Source of the DNA: Flavobacterium sp. N502536
GTDB lineage: Bacteria; Bacteroidota; Bacteroidia; Flavobacteriales; Flavobacteriaceae
Assembly: GCF_025947345.1 (NCBI RefSeq)
Contig: NZ_CP110011.1
Location: 310,001-374,000, forward strand
Direction of reading: 5' to 3'
DNA: 64,000 nt
Positions 45,376 to 54,396 of this stretch are shown one piece after another (the first letter of the stretch is position 1; every line of letters starts with the position of its first letter). Both the position numbers and the translations under genes were made by a program. A model generated the notes under the pieces. It made no database searches. It saw only the letters and a list, made by a program, of their open reading frames with translations, and was not told the DNA's origin.

Positions 45376-46581
45376 ATGATGAAAATGAGCTTCCTTAAAA
45401 AAACAAAGATACCACAAATACTTCTTCTAGTATTAGTTTTAAGTTCTTGTGGAAAAGATAAAAAAACAACCGCAGATACTGCTTCAACGATAGAAGATAC
45501 TTTACCCAAAATGAAACCGTTAGGCCCGGAAAAAAGAATTTCACAAGCCTATATAAATTCAGTAACCGGAAGAATAAATCACTTTTACAACAAAAACTGG
45601 CCCAACAATAGTATGAACGGGAGTTTTTTGGTGGCCAGAAACGGTCAGATTATTTTTGAACGTTACAATGGTTTTGCGAATAAAAACGAAGGCACTAAAA
45701 TAACTGCAGAAACTCCTGTTCAAATTGCTTCTGTGAGTAAAGTTTTAACTGCTACTGCTGTTTTAAAACTTGTAAATGCAGGTAAAATCGATTTAGATCA
45801 AAAAGTAAATACGATTCTAAAAACCTTTCCGTACGAAGAATGCACCATAAGAATGTTGCTTGACCATCGTACCGGAATGCGCAATTATGCTTATTTCACA
45901 GACCGGGACAAATCAGTATGGGACAGGCACAATCAGCTTACCAATAAAGATATCCTGGATATTCTGGCTACCAAAAATATTGGTTTAGAATCTCGAACCG
46001 GAACACGTTTTAGCTATTGTAATACCAACTATGCGATGCTCGCTTTAATTATTGAAAAAATTACGGGCTTAACGTATAAAGAAGCCATGTCTCAAATGAT
46101 TTTCAAACCTCTGGGAATGAAACACACTTATGTTTTTGACGATGACAAGGACAGAAAAAAAATTGTTCCTTCTTATAAAGGTAATGGTGTAGAAATTGGT
46201 TTTGATTATCTGGATAATGTTTATGGGGATAAAAATATATTTTCAACCGTGCGAGATCTTTTAAAGTTTGACCGCGCCAGAAATTCACCTGACTTTTTAA
46301 AACCGGCATTACTTAAACAAGTTTATACCGGCTACAGTAATGAGCGTAAGGGAACCAAAAATTATGGTTTAGGCATCCGAATGATCAATTGGGAAACCGG
46401 GCAAAATTTTTATTTTCACAACGGTTGGTGGCACGGCAATACCTCATCGTACATTACTTTGATGAAAGAGCATGTTACGATTATCGCGTTGTCGAACAAA
46501 ATGACTCGAAATACCTATGCCGTTCGTAAACTGGCGCCAATTTTTGGTGATTATCCGTTTAATTTCAAGGATGAAGAATAA
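45376..46581 (+). CDS. Beta-lactamase-related serine hydrolase, lipoprotein
   Basis: The 401-aa product starts with a lipoprotein signal (ILLLVLVLSSCGK, Cys26). The class C/beta-lactamase-like active site follows: SVSK (Ser-x-x-Lys, in QIASVSKVLTATAV), YCN (Tyr-x-Asn, in SYCNTNYAML) and an HNGWWHG segment replacing the KTG box. Such proteins are D-alanyl-peptidases or esterases rather than resistance enzymes. The start is one of several close ATGs at 45376-45385. Confidence 0.85.
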   Translation: MMKMSFLKKTKIPQILLLVLVLSSCGKDKKTTADTASTIEDTLPKMKPLGPEKRISQAYINSVTGRINHFYNKNWPNNSMNGSFLVARNGQIIFERYNGFANKNEGTKITAETPVQIASVSKVLTATAVLKLVNAGKIDLDQKVNTILKTFPYEECTIRMLLDHRTGMRNYAYFTDRDKSVWDRHNQLTNKDILDILATKNIGLESRTGTRFSYCNTNYAMLALIIEKITGLTYKEAMSQMIFKPLGMKHTYVFDDDKDRKKIVPSYKGNGVEIGFDYLDNVYGDKNIFSTVRDLLKFDRARNSPDFLKPALLKQVYTGYSNERKGTKNYGLGIRMINWETGQNFYFHNGWWHGNTSSYITLMKEHVTIIALSNKMTRNTYAVRKLAPIFGDYPFNFKDEE

Positions 46582-46627
46582 TGTTATTTTTCTGAAAGAT
46601 TTATTACAAAACTAACTTCAAATAGTA

Positions 46628-46635
46628 TAAATTTG
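46628..46635 (+). promoter_or_regulatory. -7 box of ssrA
   Basis: TAAATTTG lies 13 nt before the first base of mature tmRNA. Confidence 0.6.
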
Positions 46636-46648
46636 CAAACTCATTTTT

Positions 46649-47042
46649 GGGGTCGACTGGTTTTGACAGCAAGTCGAATTGAAAAGTAAGCACGTCGAGC
46701 ATTGAGACCTTGCTCGTAAATATAAGATCTTACAATTTTACACGGCGAAAATAACTACGCTTTAGCTGCATAATCCGAATTATAGTACGATTGCGCCACG
46801 TTCCTACCAGGTAGGAAAGCTGGATTCTCCTTGAAAGCCTTGGTTTGTGGCGGTCAGTACAGGGGAACCGTAAAAATAAACCTAGATTTCCATGAGCTTC
46901 GGGTGGAGATTGAAATTAAGAAGATAAGTGTTGAGTGGTTGTTCCTGACCTGGCTTAACATCGAAAATCCAATCAGGGAATAAACGTGTAGAAAGCTCTT
47001 TAGTTGCTTGTTTGGACCCGGGTTCGATTCCCGGCGACTCCA
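46649..47042 (+). ncRNA. ssrA: tmRNA
   Basis: The 5' end GGGGTCGACTGG pairs with the 3' CGACTCC to form the tRNA-like acceptor stem. The 3' part has the T arm GGGTTCGATTCCC-like sequence. An internal frame at 46744-46773 encodes GENNYALAA and a stop, the proteolysis tag of flavobacteria. CCA is not encoded. It rescues stalled ribosomes with SmpB. Its terminator is at 47044-47081. Two overlapping minus-strand frames here are spurious. Confidence 0.96.
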
Positions 47043-47043
47043 C

Positions 47044-47081
47044 AAAAAAGGGAAGATATTTAAACATATCTTCCCTTTTTT
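47044..47081 (+). terminator. Terminator of ssrA
   Basis: AAAGGGAAGATA and TATCTTCCCTTT form a 12-bp stem followed by a T run. Confidence 0.88.
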
Positions 47082-47128
47082 ATGCTGGTTTGTTTATAGT
47101 GAATAAGATCCAAACAAACTGTAACGAC

Positions 47129-48112
47129 TTAAAGATGTTTTATAACATAGTCGATAATATCTTTAATTATTTCGTCTACTGCATTTTCTTCAGGGTTAAA
47201 TGTAGTTCCGTCAAAATATCGGGCATCAGTACCATTTCCGGTAGGAGAACGATGATGTACATCAATAGAATCTCTCCAAAAATTAGCATGATTTTTCCAT
47301 TCCTCCTTATTTACCAAGGCTGGTTCTGTGAACCAAAGATTCCACGACAAAGTATTTCCCGCCTGGAGCATATTCCCTGAACCAAGGTTAAAAGCTTTCA
47401 TTATTAATTCATTAAAACCATCAACTACTTTATCTTTGGTTAACTTAATATCCCCAATCTCAACGGCAAGATAGGCCGTAGCAAAAGCCTGATCAGCATG
47501 TAATGCAAACGAAGGATTATCAAATTGAGGGTTTAATCCGTGTATCACTTTAAAAATCGGCTGATCGGGATTATTCTGTTCATGCGTAGTAACTCTTATC
47601 GCGTTCTCTTTATTCAATGGGAATTTTGGAAAACTATATTCCAATAGAGGCCAAATTTCTTTTATCTTATCCCCTTGCTGCTCGTTTGGTGTCAACCAAA
47701 TTTTACCCTCAACTGTCATGTCTATCGCGACTTCTTTTGTCACTTCATTAACCCAGCCTCTTTGACCGGTTACAGTAACCTCCACATTAATACAAATTTC
47801 ATCTTTAAGCCAGACCCCTTGTTGTGGACAGATAACAGAATATACTCTTCCTTCATCCGTATAACCAGCTCTCGAAATATAAGGTGCAAATTGCTGATAA
47901 CATCTCTTCGGGTCAAAACTTCCTTTTTGTGTTTCCCAACTAAACTCAGGCCACCTTACACCAAGCTGGCGTTGTAAAAAACTAATATTATCCATATTAC
48001 TCAACATCGGTAAAGAGGAAAGATCTCTGGTTGGGTATAACATAGGTGAACCCGCTGGTGGAAATCCACCAACCCATCCGATTGGAATGGGTGTATTTTC
48101 ATTGTTTTGCAT
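47129..48112 (-). CDS. Hypothetical protein (327 aa)
   Basis: The product begins MQNNENTPIPIGWVGGFPPAG with no signal peptide. The body is soluble (GVRWPEFSWETQKGSFDPKRCYQQFAPYI; INVEVTVTGQRGWVNEV; SWNLWFTEPALVNKEEWKNHANFWRDSIDVHH). I do not recognise a family. Codon use is normal for the genome. It lies alone between ssrA and the AraC regulator, facing away from the peptide-export genes. It could be a lone accessory gene. Confidence 0.7.
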   Translation of the reverse strand: MQNNENTPIPIGWVGGFPPAGSPMLYPTRDLSSLPMLSNMDNISFLQRQLGVRWPEFSWETQKGSFDPKRCYQQFAPYISRAGYTDEGRVYSVICPQQGVWLKDEICINVEVTVTGQRGWVNEVTKEVAIDMTVEGKIWLTPNEQQGDKIKEIWPLLEYSFPKFPLNKENAIRVTTHEQNNPDQPIFKVIHGLNPQFDNPSFALHADQAFATAYLAVEIGDIKLTKDKVVDGFNELIMKAFNLGSGNMLQAGNTLSWNLWFTEPALVNKEEWKNHANFWRDSIDVHHRSPTGNGTDARYFDGTTFNPEENAVDEIIKDIIDYVIKHL

Positions 48113-48341
48113 GATTTTTCTACTGTTTTGGTTTGAGTAATAAATCTAAACCAAAATAAAATCTTACATCCACGTAGAATTACCTGTTTTTTTAATGCTC
48201 TATTTTAAGATTGTAAAAGATGATAAGATTGAGATAAACTATTTAATTGTAGCCTCAGCGGATCCACAAAAAAAGTTGGTAAATTCAATGTTTATAGGCT
48301 TTTCGTGGGTAACATCTTAAAGTTAACGTAAATCAAAGACT
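48113..48341. other. Intergenic region without a confident gene
   Basis: A 41-codon plus-strand frame (48195-48320) is present but has no recognisable product. Nothing else is seen. Confidence 0.3.
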
Positions 48342-49109
48342 TTAAACATCTTTTGGTATTTCGAGTTGTTTAATAAAATAAACAGGTTTAATACCAGTCT
48401 TTTTATAAAAAGCGGTTGAAAACGATTCCGCATTATTAAAACCAAACTCGACAGCCAGCGCCTGAATGGTGTACTTCTGTAATTTTGAATCTTCTTTTAA
48501 TGACTGTAAAGCATACTCAATTCTTAAATCATTAATATACTGTACAAATGTTTTTTCTTTATAAGTATTGACCACCTTAGAAACATATTTACTATTGGTT
48601 TCAAAAGTACTTGACAGTGACTGAACCGTAACGCCTGAGAATAAGTACCCTTTCGTTTTTTCAAAGTGAGTTAACTTCTCTAATATCTGTACAACTAACT
48701 CTTCGTTAATACCAATATTTTCGATCCCGGATTTAACACTTCTGACTTGTATTTCATTATTTATTGATTTGTGTATTCCTTTTTCAAACTGAGATGGCTG
48801 TCTCTTTTTGATTCGATACTGATAAAACCCAAAAAATACGGCAATAATTACGACTAAAAGCAATACCCCAATACTCCAATGCAATTCGGTTTTATCATTT
48901 ATAGTTGATTCTGTCAAGTTTTCTTTTTCTAAAATCAAATAGAGAGTATTGTATTCTTTTTGAAATTTTTTATTTCCCTCATTATTCCAAAAAGACACCT
49001 TAAATTCTTTGTAAGACAGCTTTACCGGGCCTCTCCCTGAATTTTGTGCATATAAAAGGACAGTAGAGAGTAATAAAAATTTGAGAATATAGTGCTTACA
49101 ACGAATCAT
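48342..49109 (-). CDS. Membrane-anchored AraC-family regulator
   Basis: The 255-aa protein has a signal sequence (to YAQ), a periplasmic stretch, one membrane helix (WSIGVLLLVVIIAVFFGFYQYRI, about 80-102) and a cytoplasmic AraC-type HTH pair. The HTH text is VQSLSSTFETNSKYVSKVVNTYKEKTF ... IQALAVEFGFNNAESFSTAFYKKTGIKPVYF. It looks like a short relative of the TPR-AraC regulators of flavobacteria. It is divergent from the peptide-export locus and is the likely regulator of it. Confidence 0.85.
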   Translation of the reverse strand: MIRCKHYILKFLLLSTVLLYAQNSGRGPVKLSYKEFKVSFWNNEGNKKFQKEYNTLYLILEKENLTESTINDKTELHWSIGVLLLVVIIAVFFGFYQYRIKKRQPSQFEKGIHKSINNEIQVRSVKSGIENIGINEELVVQILEKLTHFEKTKGYLFSGVTVQSLSSTFETNSKYVSKVVNTYKEKTFVQYINDLRIEYALQSLKEDSKLQKYTIQALAVEFGFNNAESFSTAFYKKTGIKPVYFIKQLEIPKDV

Positions 49110-49490
49110 ACATGTTTAATTTCCTACAAAAATAAAGCAACTTTGTAGAATTTGAAGTATAAATCCTTAAAAAACACAGAGCTTTAAAAAGAATTCAATT
49201 AATTGATAATCAATAAATTGCATATGTATTTATTTCAAATTCAGGAATTAGGTGTCGATATTCCTGAATTTCGATATCCAACATTTGCGAGTAATATGTT
49301 CTTTGCTTAGCTTTGAAATAATTAAAGTAAGATAATTTTTACATATTTATATTCATAGAAAAATTAACTAACTTTTTAAATGTAATTGGCCATTACAATA
49401 CACTGATTCAAAATTTGAGGAATCAAAAAAACTGAGGATTGCGGAAAAAAATAAACCGCATAAATATTAATCAATTTAAAACATAAAATT
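49110..49490. other. Divergent promoter region of the peptide-export locus
   Basis: The 381-nt AT-rich gap between the araC-like gene and the first precursor peptide contains an inverted AAATTCAGGAAT/ATTCCTGAATTT pair (49229-49270) that may be a regulator site. No gene or structured RNA is evident. Confidence 0.4.
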
Positions 49491-49637
49491 ATGGATTTAG
49501 AAAATTTAAACTTGGTAGAGCTTAATGCTCAGGAAGTACAAGAAACAGAAGGTGGATTTTTCTTATTGCTTCAAAATCCCATTGTGATTGCATTCGCTAT
49601 AGGAATGTATAACCAATATCAAAGTCATAACCACTAA
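49491..49637 (+). CDS. Double-glycine precursor peptide 1
   Basis: The 48-aa product has a 22-residue leader ending VQETEGG with acidic and leucine spacing (LNLVELNAQEV). A 26-residue hydrophobic mature part follows (FFLLLQNPIVIAFAIGMYNQ...). The leader fits cleavage by the C39 peptidase encoded at 52075. The mature part resembles membrane-active class II bacteriocins, without cysteines. An ATG follows an A-rich region. First of three small genes in a row. Confidence 0.75.
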   Translation: MDLENLNLVELNAQEVQETEGGFFLLLQNPIVIAFAIGMYNQYQSHNH

Positions 49638-49648
49638 TTTAAAAAGCT

Positions 49649-49810
49649 ATGTTAATAGAAATTAAAGAAGTACAAGAATTAACTTTTGAAGAGAAAGAAA
49701 ATATCGAAGGTGGTATCTTCGGAACTGTTTTGGCTTGTTGTGCTCTAGTTGGAGCGGCTTATAAGGCAGGCCAAGCCGCTGGTGATCTACTATGGTATGC
49801 CACACATTAA
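49649..49810 (+). CDS. Double-glycine precursor peptide 2
   Basis: The 53-aa product has a 22-residue leader ending KENIEGG. The mature part is Gly/Ala-rich (IFGTVLACCALVGAAYKAGQ...), with a CC pair and the C-terminus GDLLWYATH. It starts 12 nt after precursor 1, so the two may act as a two-peptide bacteriocin (inference). Its end GxAxGDxLxYATH recurs in the leaderless peptide at 49945-50097. Confidence 0.75.
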   Translation: MLIEIKEVQELTFEEKENIEGGIFGTVLACCALVGAAYKAGQAAGDLLWYATH

Positions 49811-49944
49811 AAGTTAACACTCGTTTGTTATTTCAACTTAAACGAAACGAAATGATATAAACAATGATATTATATCAAAACAGAACTAATCTATAATAAA
49901 TCAACCAAGCACACGGGATTTCCCGTGTGTTTAAAATAATCAAA

Positions 49945-50097
49945 ATGAAAAAGAAAACATCCATTATTGAAGCTGTTTTTTTAGGCTCAAAATATAAAAA
50001 AATTTTGACCATTGTCTATGCGAGTATAATACTTATTGCAATGTCATATTTTATAGGAGAAGCTATTGGTGACACTTTATACTATGCTACACATTAA
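49945..50097 (+). CDS. Leaderless membrane peptide sharing precursor 2 C-terminus
   Basis: The 50-aa product has a basic N-terminus without a double-glycine leader, one membrane helix (ILTIVYASIILIAMSYFIGEA), and the end GEAIGDTLYYATH. This matches the end of precursor 2 (GQAAGDLLWYATH) at most positions. It may be a self-immunity protein or a paralogous peptide that lost its leader. No named family is recognised. Confidence 0.65.
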   Translation: MKKKTSIIEAVFLGSKYKKILTIVYASIILIAMSYFIGEAIGDTLYYATH

Positions 50098-50238
50098 ATT
50101 GACAAAGGCTAAAAAGTAAAATGTGATATGATATCGATTTTAAAAATTGATTCGTATATTTTGTATCTGTATAATTTTTTTTAAAGAATTATTGAAGACT
50201 GCTGTTCAAAATTGTCTCTTTATTGAACTCAATAACAT

Positions 50239-50706
50239 ATGATCACAAAACTAAAAAAAATCATTCAACATCTTCAACAATGGCAACTTGTATTAGTTGT
50301 AATTCTTTTAAACCTTTTAAATAGTTATACTTTTAATGTTCTTGCAGAGTTCTTTGGTAGTAATTTAAACAAAGGGTTTAATGAAAATTACACGATTAAT
50401 GAGAAAATAGTTTTATTTATTATTGTAGCCCCGCTTATTGAGACTTGTTTATTCCAATATAAGGTTATTGAAATTTGCAAAAGCCAAAAAATGGCACTCA
50501 AGTATTGTTGTTTAGTATCAGCTTTGATTTTTGCTTCGATGCATCTTTATAATGTTTTTTATTTTTTATTTGCTTTTGTTGCTGGTATGTTGTTAGCTTG
50601 TTTGTATGTAACAGGCAGAAGCGTGAAAAATTCAGTCTTAATCACATTAATTGCACACACGATTTATAACAGTATTGTCTTTATCATGAAAATTTACTTC
50701 CCTTAA
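50239..50706 (+). CDS. CPBP-like membrane protein with degenerate active site
   Basis: The 155-aa protein has about four membrane helices and the CPBP frame. The usual EExxxR is changed to ETCLFQ (second Glu to Thr, Arg to Gln), while ASMHLYN and AHTIYN retain the histidines. CPBP proteins in bacteriocin loci are often immunity or processing factors. The changes suggest a non-catalytic role, for example immunity (inference). It follows the peptide genes by 141 nt. Confidence 0.72.
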   Translation: MITKLKKIIQHLQQWQLVLVVILLNLLNSYTFNVLAEFFGSNLNKGFNENYTINEKIVLFIIVAPLIETCLFQYKVIEICKSQKMALKYCCLVSALIFASMHLYNVFYFLFAFVAGMLLACLYVTGRSVKNSVLITLIAHTIYNSIVFIMKIYFP

Positions 50707-50783
50707 ATTTGTTAGTGTAAAAATTGTAACTGTAACTATAGGACACCCAATAAAACAGATTTTTACAGTAAAATAAAAACGTC

Positions 50784-50921
50784 ATGGAAAATAAATTTAA
50801 AAACATTGACAGAAAACAACTTAAAAATAATATTAAGAACATTTTACTTTTCATTTTTCTCTTATTTGTTTTCTCAAACTGGAATAGCATTGAAGAATTT
50901 TTTAAACATTTTTTTAAATAG
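50784..50921 (+). CDS. Small single-pass membrane peptide
   Basis: The 45-aa product (start MENKFKNIDRKQLKNNI, then ILLFIFLLFVFSNW) has a basic cytoplasmic N-terminus and one membrane helix, with no double-glycine leader. It ends 8 nt before the HlyD gene, so it is probably co-transcribed. It may be an accessory or immunity peptide. Confidence 0.5.
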   Translation: MENKFKNIDRKQLKNNIKNILLFIFLLFVFSNWNSIEEFFKHFFK

Positions 50922-50929
50922 AAAGAAAA

Positions 50930-52072
50930 ATGAACTTCAGTTCGGACCCAATAAACACTCTTGAAAATCTTATCTCCAAAAACAAAACAAAGAGTTTTTC
51001 GATTTATTTTATTATCCTCTTATTTATTATCGCTTTTGTAGTGCTCTTGCCCATTATTAAAGTGGATATCAGCAGTCAGAGTCGTGGCATTATTCGCAGT
51101 AAAACGGATAATGTTCCGATTTCAACTATTGTAAGTGGAAAAGTGAACTGGATTGGCTTGAAAAATAATGCGTTTGTTAAAAAAGGAGATACACTTATCA
51201 AAATTTCTAAGGAAAATCTGGAGAGTGATCGAAAAACTCAGAATACCTTATCAGAATCGGTTTCAGCATTGCTAAAAGATGTTTCCAATCTGTTACAAAA
51301 TAAAACCAGTCATTTATCGACAACTGCAGCTCGAGAAGACGTCTTGAAGTTTCAGTTTGGAAAAAGTGAACTACAAAGCAAAATTTCACAGGCACAAATA
51401 AATCATGATCGCAATAAAATTCTGTATGACAAAGAGATTATTGCTAAGGCCGATTTTGAAAAACTCGAATACGAATTACGTTTATCCAAACAAGCCTTAC
51501 AGAGTTTTATAAGTCAGCAAAAATTGGTTTGGGAAAATCAAAAGAGAGATCTCGAAGATCGTTTAAAAAACCTTAACGGAACGGTTGCCAAAATAAAGGC
51601 AGAGTCTAATAATTATGTTGTTTTAGCCCCTGTTTCCGGTACAATAGAAAGTTATTCCGGTATTCAGAGAGGTTCTTTTTTAAATGCTTCACAAGCTATT
51701 GCTACAATTTCACCGACAGATCATCTTATCGTTGAATCTAATGTTTCTCCAAATGACATTGGCCTAATTAAGAAAAATCAAGTTGTAAAATTTCAGTTAG
51801 ATGCCTTCAACTATAACCAATGGGGTATACTGGAAGGAAAGGTAATCGATATTGACCGCAATATAACCCTACAGGGCGAACAGGCTTTTTTTAAAGTACG
51901 CTGTGCTTTAGATTCCCGAACGCTACGTTTACAATCAGGTTATACAACCACTGTTTCAAAAGGAATGACCTTAACTACAAGATACTTAATAACCCGCAGA
52001 AGCTTATTCGATTTGTTATTTGACAAAATAGACGATTGGTTAAACCCGAAACAAATATCAGATCCTAAATAA
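50930..52072 (+). CDS. HlyD-family membrane-fusion protein of the peptide exporter
   Basis: The 380-aa product has an N-terminal membrane anchor (SIYFIILLFIIAFVVLLPII, about 23-42), a biotinyl-lipoyl-like segment (VSGKVNWIGLKNNAFVKKGDTLIKI), a central coiled coil (about 85-215) and a beta-barrel part (LAPVSGTIESYSGIQRGSFLNASQAIATISP). It links the ABC exporter to the outer membrane. The stop is 2 nt before the ABC transporter gene start, indicating translational coupling. Confidence 0.9.
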   Translation: MNFSSDPINTLENLISKNKTKSFSIYFIILLFIIAFVVLLPIIKVDISSQSRGIIRSKTDNVPISTIVSGKVNWIGLKNNAFVKKGDTLIKISKENLESDRKTQNTLSESVSALLKDVSNLLQNKTSHLSTTAAREDVLKFQFGKSELQSKISQAQINHDRNKILYDKEIIAKADFEKLEYELRLSKQALQSFISQQKLVWENQKRDLEDRLKNLNGTVAKIKAESNNYVVLAPVSGTIESYSGIQRGSFLNASQAIATISPTDHLIVESNVSPNDIGLIKKNQVVKFQLDAFNYNQWGILEGKVIDIDRNITLQGEQAFFKVRCALDSRTLRLQSGYTTTVSKGMTLTTRYLITRRSLFDLLFDKIDDWLNPKQISDPK

Positions 52073-52074
52073 AA

Positions 52075-54225
52075 ATGGCTTCAATAAAAATAAAACAACA
52101 TGATGTTAAAGATTGTGGTGCTGCTTGTCTGGCTTCTATCGGAAATCATTTTAAAGTTAATCTGCCTACAGCCAGAATACGCCAGTTTGCCAATACCGAT
52201 AAACGTGGTACAAATGTTCTGGGTATTATTGAAGGTGCAGAAAAAATGGGCTTTACCGCCAAAGGAGTAAAAGGAGGTTTAGATGCATTAGATAAAATTC
52301 CGCTTCCGGCAATTGCCCATATTGTTATCAAAGAACAGTTGCAACACTATGTGGTAATTTACAAAGTAGAAAAATCTAAAATTACGGTCATGGATCCGGG
52401 TCTTGGAAAAATGGTAATCTATAGCCCTGAAGAGTTTCAGAAAACATGGACCGGAGTATTGATTCTCTTTGCACCAAATGATGATTTTAAAACACGAAAT
52501 GAAAAAACTGCCCCTCTAAAGCGATTTTGGAATTTAATTCAGCCACACAAAACCATTTTAATTCAGGCTTTGGTTGGTGCCCTATTGTTTACTGTTTTAG
52601 GATTGGCAATGTCTGTTTACATACAAAAGATCACCGACTATGTTTTGGTAGATGGCAATCGAAGACTTCTTAATTTACTAAGCTTTTCTATGATCGCTAT
52701 TATTTTGCTTCAGGCTTATATAAGTTCCCAGAAAAGCATTTTTGTGATGAAAACCGGGCAATTAATCGATGCAAAATTAATTCTGGGGTATTACAAACAT
52801 TTATTGCATTTGCCGCAGCGCTTTTTTGACACTATGCAGATAGGCGAAATTATTTCACGAATCAATGATGCTGTAAAAATACGTTCGTTTATAAATGAAG
52901 TTGCGATCGAAATGATTTTGAATATTTTTATTGTTATTTTCTCGTTTGCATTAATGTTTACCTATTATTGGAAACTTGCTTTGGTTATTCTTCTTGTAAT
53001 TCCATTTTATGTCATAATATATTTTGTCTTAAATAAATTTAATAAAAAAGTAGAGCGAAATATCATGGAAAATGCGGCCGAACTGCAAACTCAATTGGTC
53101 GAAAGTATTACACATATCAGAACGGTAAAAGAATTTGGAATAGAAGAATTTTCAAATTTAAAAACAGAAAATAAATTTGTAAAACTATTGTTTAGCACTT
53201 ATAAATCAGGTTTAAATGGGGTATTTGCAGGTACTTCTACACAGTTTTTAGCTTCTGGATTTACAATAATTTTAATGTGGTTTGGATCCGGGTATGTAAT
53301 CGACAGAGCCATTACTCCGGGAGAACTGTTTTCCTTTTATGCTTTGATTGGTTACTTTACTTCACCGGTTGCTTCTTTAATAAGTATGAATAAAACGGCT
53401 CAAAATGCCTTAATTGCTGCAGACAGGCTTTTTGAAATTATGGATTTGGAGAGAGAACAAACAGAAAATAAAATTGAATTAAAGAAAGAAAATTTAGGCG
53501 ATATAAAGTTCGAAAATGTCTCTTTTAGATATGGATCACGTCTCGAAGTTTTTAAGAACTTCAATGCCATATTCAAAAAGAACGAAACAACAGCGATCGT
53601 AGGAGAAAGTGGCAGCGGAAAAACAACTTTAATTTCATTGCTGCAAAATTTATATCCAATTAAAGAAGGTAAAATCTACATTGGAGAATATGATACGAAC
53701 TTCCTTCACTACCAAAGTTTAAGAAATATAGTAGGAGTAATTCCCCAACAACTCAATTTGTTTTCGGGTACTATTATTGAAAATATTGCTTTGGGTGATC
53801 CGTTTCCCAATATTCAAAAAATTTTAGACTTATCCAAACAATTAGGAATTATTGAATTTGCAGAGAAACTACCTAATGGTTTTGATACCCAAATAGGTGA
53901 AAATGGGGCCCTGTTATCAGGAGGTCAGAAACAACGAATTGCAATTGCAAGAGCACTATATAAAAACCCTGAAATCTTATTAATGGATGAAGCGACATCT
54001 TCATTGGATACAAGCTCTGAAATGATTGTTAAACAAACCATAGACAACTTCAAAAAACAAGGCAAAACCATTATTATCATAGCCCATAGACTAAGTACCA
54101 TTGCCAATGCTGACAAGATTATGGTTATGCAAAACGGAGAAATTGTAGAATCGGGCAATCATCATTTTTTACTGGAAAAAAAAGACAAATACTTTGACTT
54201 ATGGAAAAAGCAGAGTTTAGTTTGA
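52075..54225 (+). CDS. C39-peptidase ABC transporter for double-glycine peptides
   Basis: The 716-aa protein starts with a C39 cysteine peptidase domain: DCGAACLA with Cys14, His91 in LQHYVV and Asp107 in VMDPG. A six-helix ABC membrane domain (about 165-430) and an ATPase domain follow, with Walker A GESGSGKTT, LSGGQKQRIAIARAL and Walker B LLMDEATSS. It removes the double-glycine leader and exports the peptide. Substrates are probably the peptides at 49491 and 49649, and possibly the orphan at 36451. Confidence 0.94.
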   Translation: MASIKIKQHDVKDCGAACLASIGNHFKVNLPTARIRQFANTDKRGTNVLGIIEGAEKMGFTAKGVKGGLDALDKIPLPAIAHIVIKEQLQHYVVIYKVEKSKITVMDPGLGKMVIYSPEEFQKTWTGVLILFAPNDDFKTRNEKTAPLKRFWNLIQPHKTILIQALVGALLFTVLGLAMSVYIQKITDYVLVDGNRRLLNLLSFSMIAIILLQAYISSQKSIFVMKTGQLIDAKLILGYYKHLLHLPQRFFDTMQIGEIISRINDAVKIRSFINEVAIEMILNIFIVIFSFALMFTYYWKLALVILLVIPFYVIIYFVLNKFNKKVERNIMENAAELQTQLVESITHIRTVKEFGIEEFSNLKTENKFVKLLFSTYKSGLNGVFAGTSTQFLASGFTIILMWFGSGYVIDRAITPGELFSFYALIGYFTSPVASLISMNKTAQNALIAADRLFEIMDLEREQTENKIELKKENLGDIKFENVSFRYGSRLEVFKNFNAIFKKNETTAIVGESGSGKTTLISLLQNLYPIKEGKIYIGEYDTNFLHYQSLRNIVGVIPQQLNLFSGTIIENIALGDPFPNIQKILDLSKQLGIIEFAEKLPNGFDTQIGENGALLSGGQKQRIAIARALYKNPEILLMDEATSSLDTSSEMIVKQTIDNFKKQGKTIIIIAHRLSTIANADKIMVMQNGEIVESGNHHFLLEKKDKYFDLWKKQSLV

Positions 54226-54332
54226 ATCACCGTTTTTTGTAGTAGTCCTAAGTATGAGATGTAACTATTTAACTCATTCAAAATTTAATACAATTCTAAA
54301 ATAAAAGCTAACCACAGCTGCCACAGAAATTA

Positions 54333-54378
54333 AAAAAGCCCTTCAAAGTGGAATACACTCCATAGAAAGGCTTTTTGT
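54333..54378 (-). terminator. Terminator of the alpha-galactosidase gene
   Basis: AAAAAGCC and GGCTTTTT, with an inner GGA...TCC pair, form a hairpin with T residues on the minus strand. Confidence 0.75.
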
Positions 54379-54396
54379 TTATAGAAACTAATTCAA

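Noticed and set aside
46854..47067. Two minus-strand open frames over tmRNA
   Set aside because: They overlap the ssrA gene and encode no recognisable product.
48195..48320. 41-codon plus-strand frame
   Set aside because: No ribosome-binding site, no family and no conserved context; could be chance.
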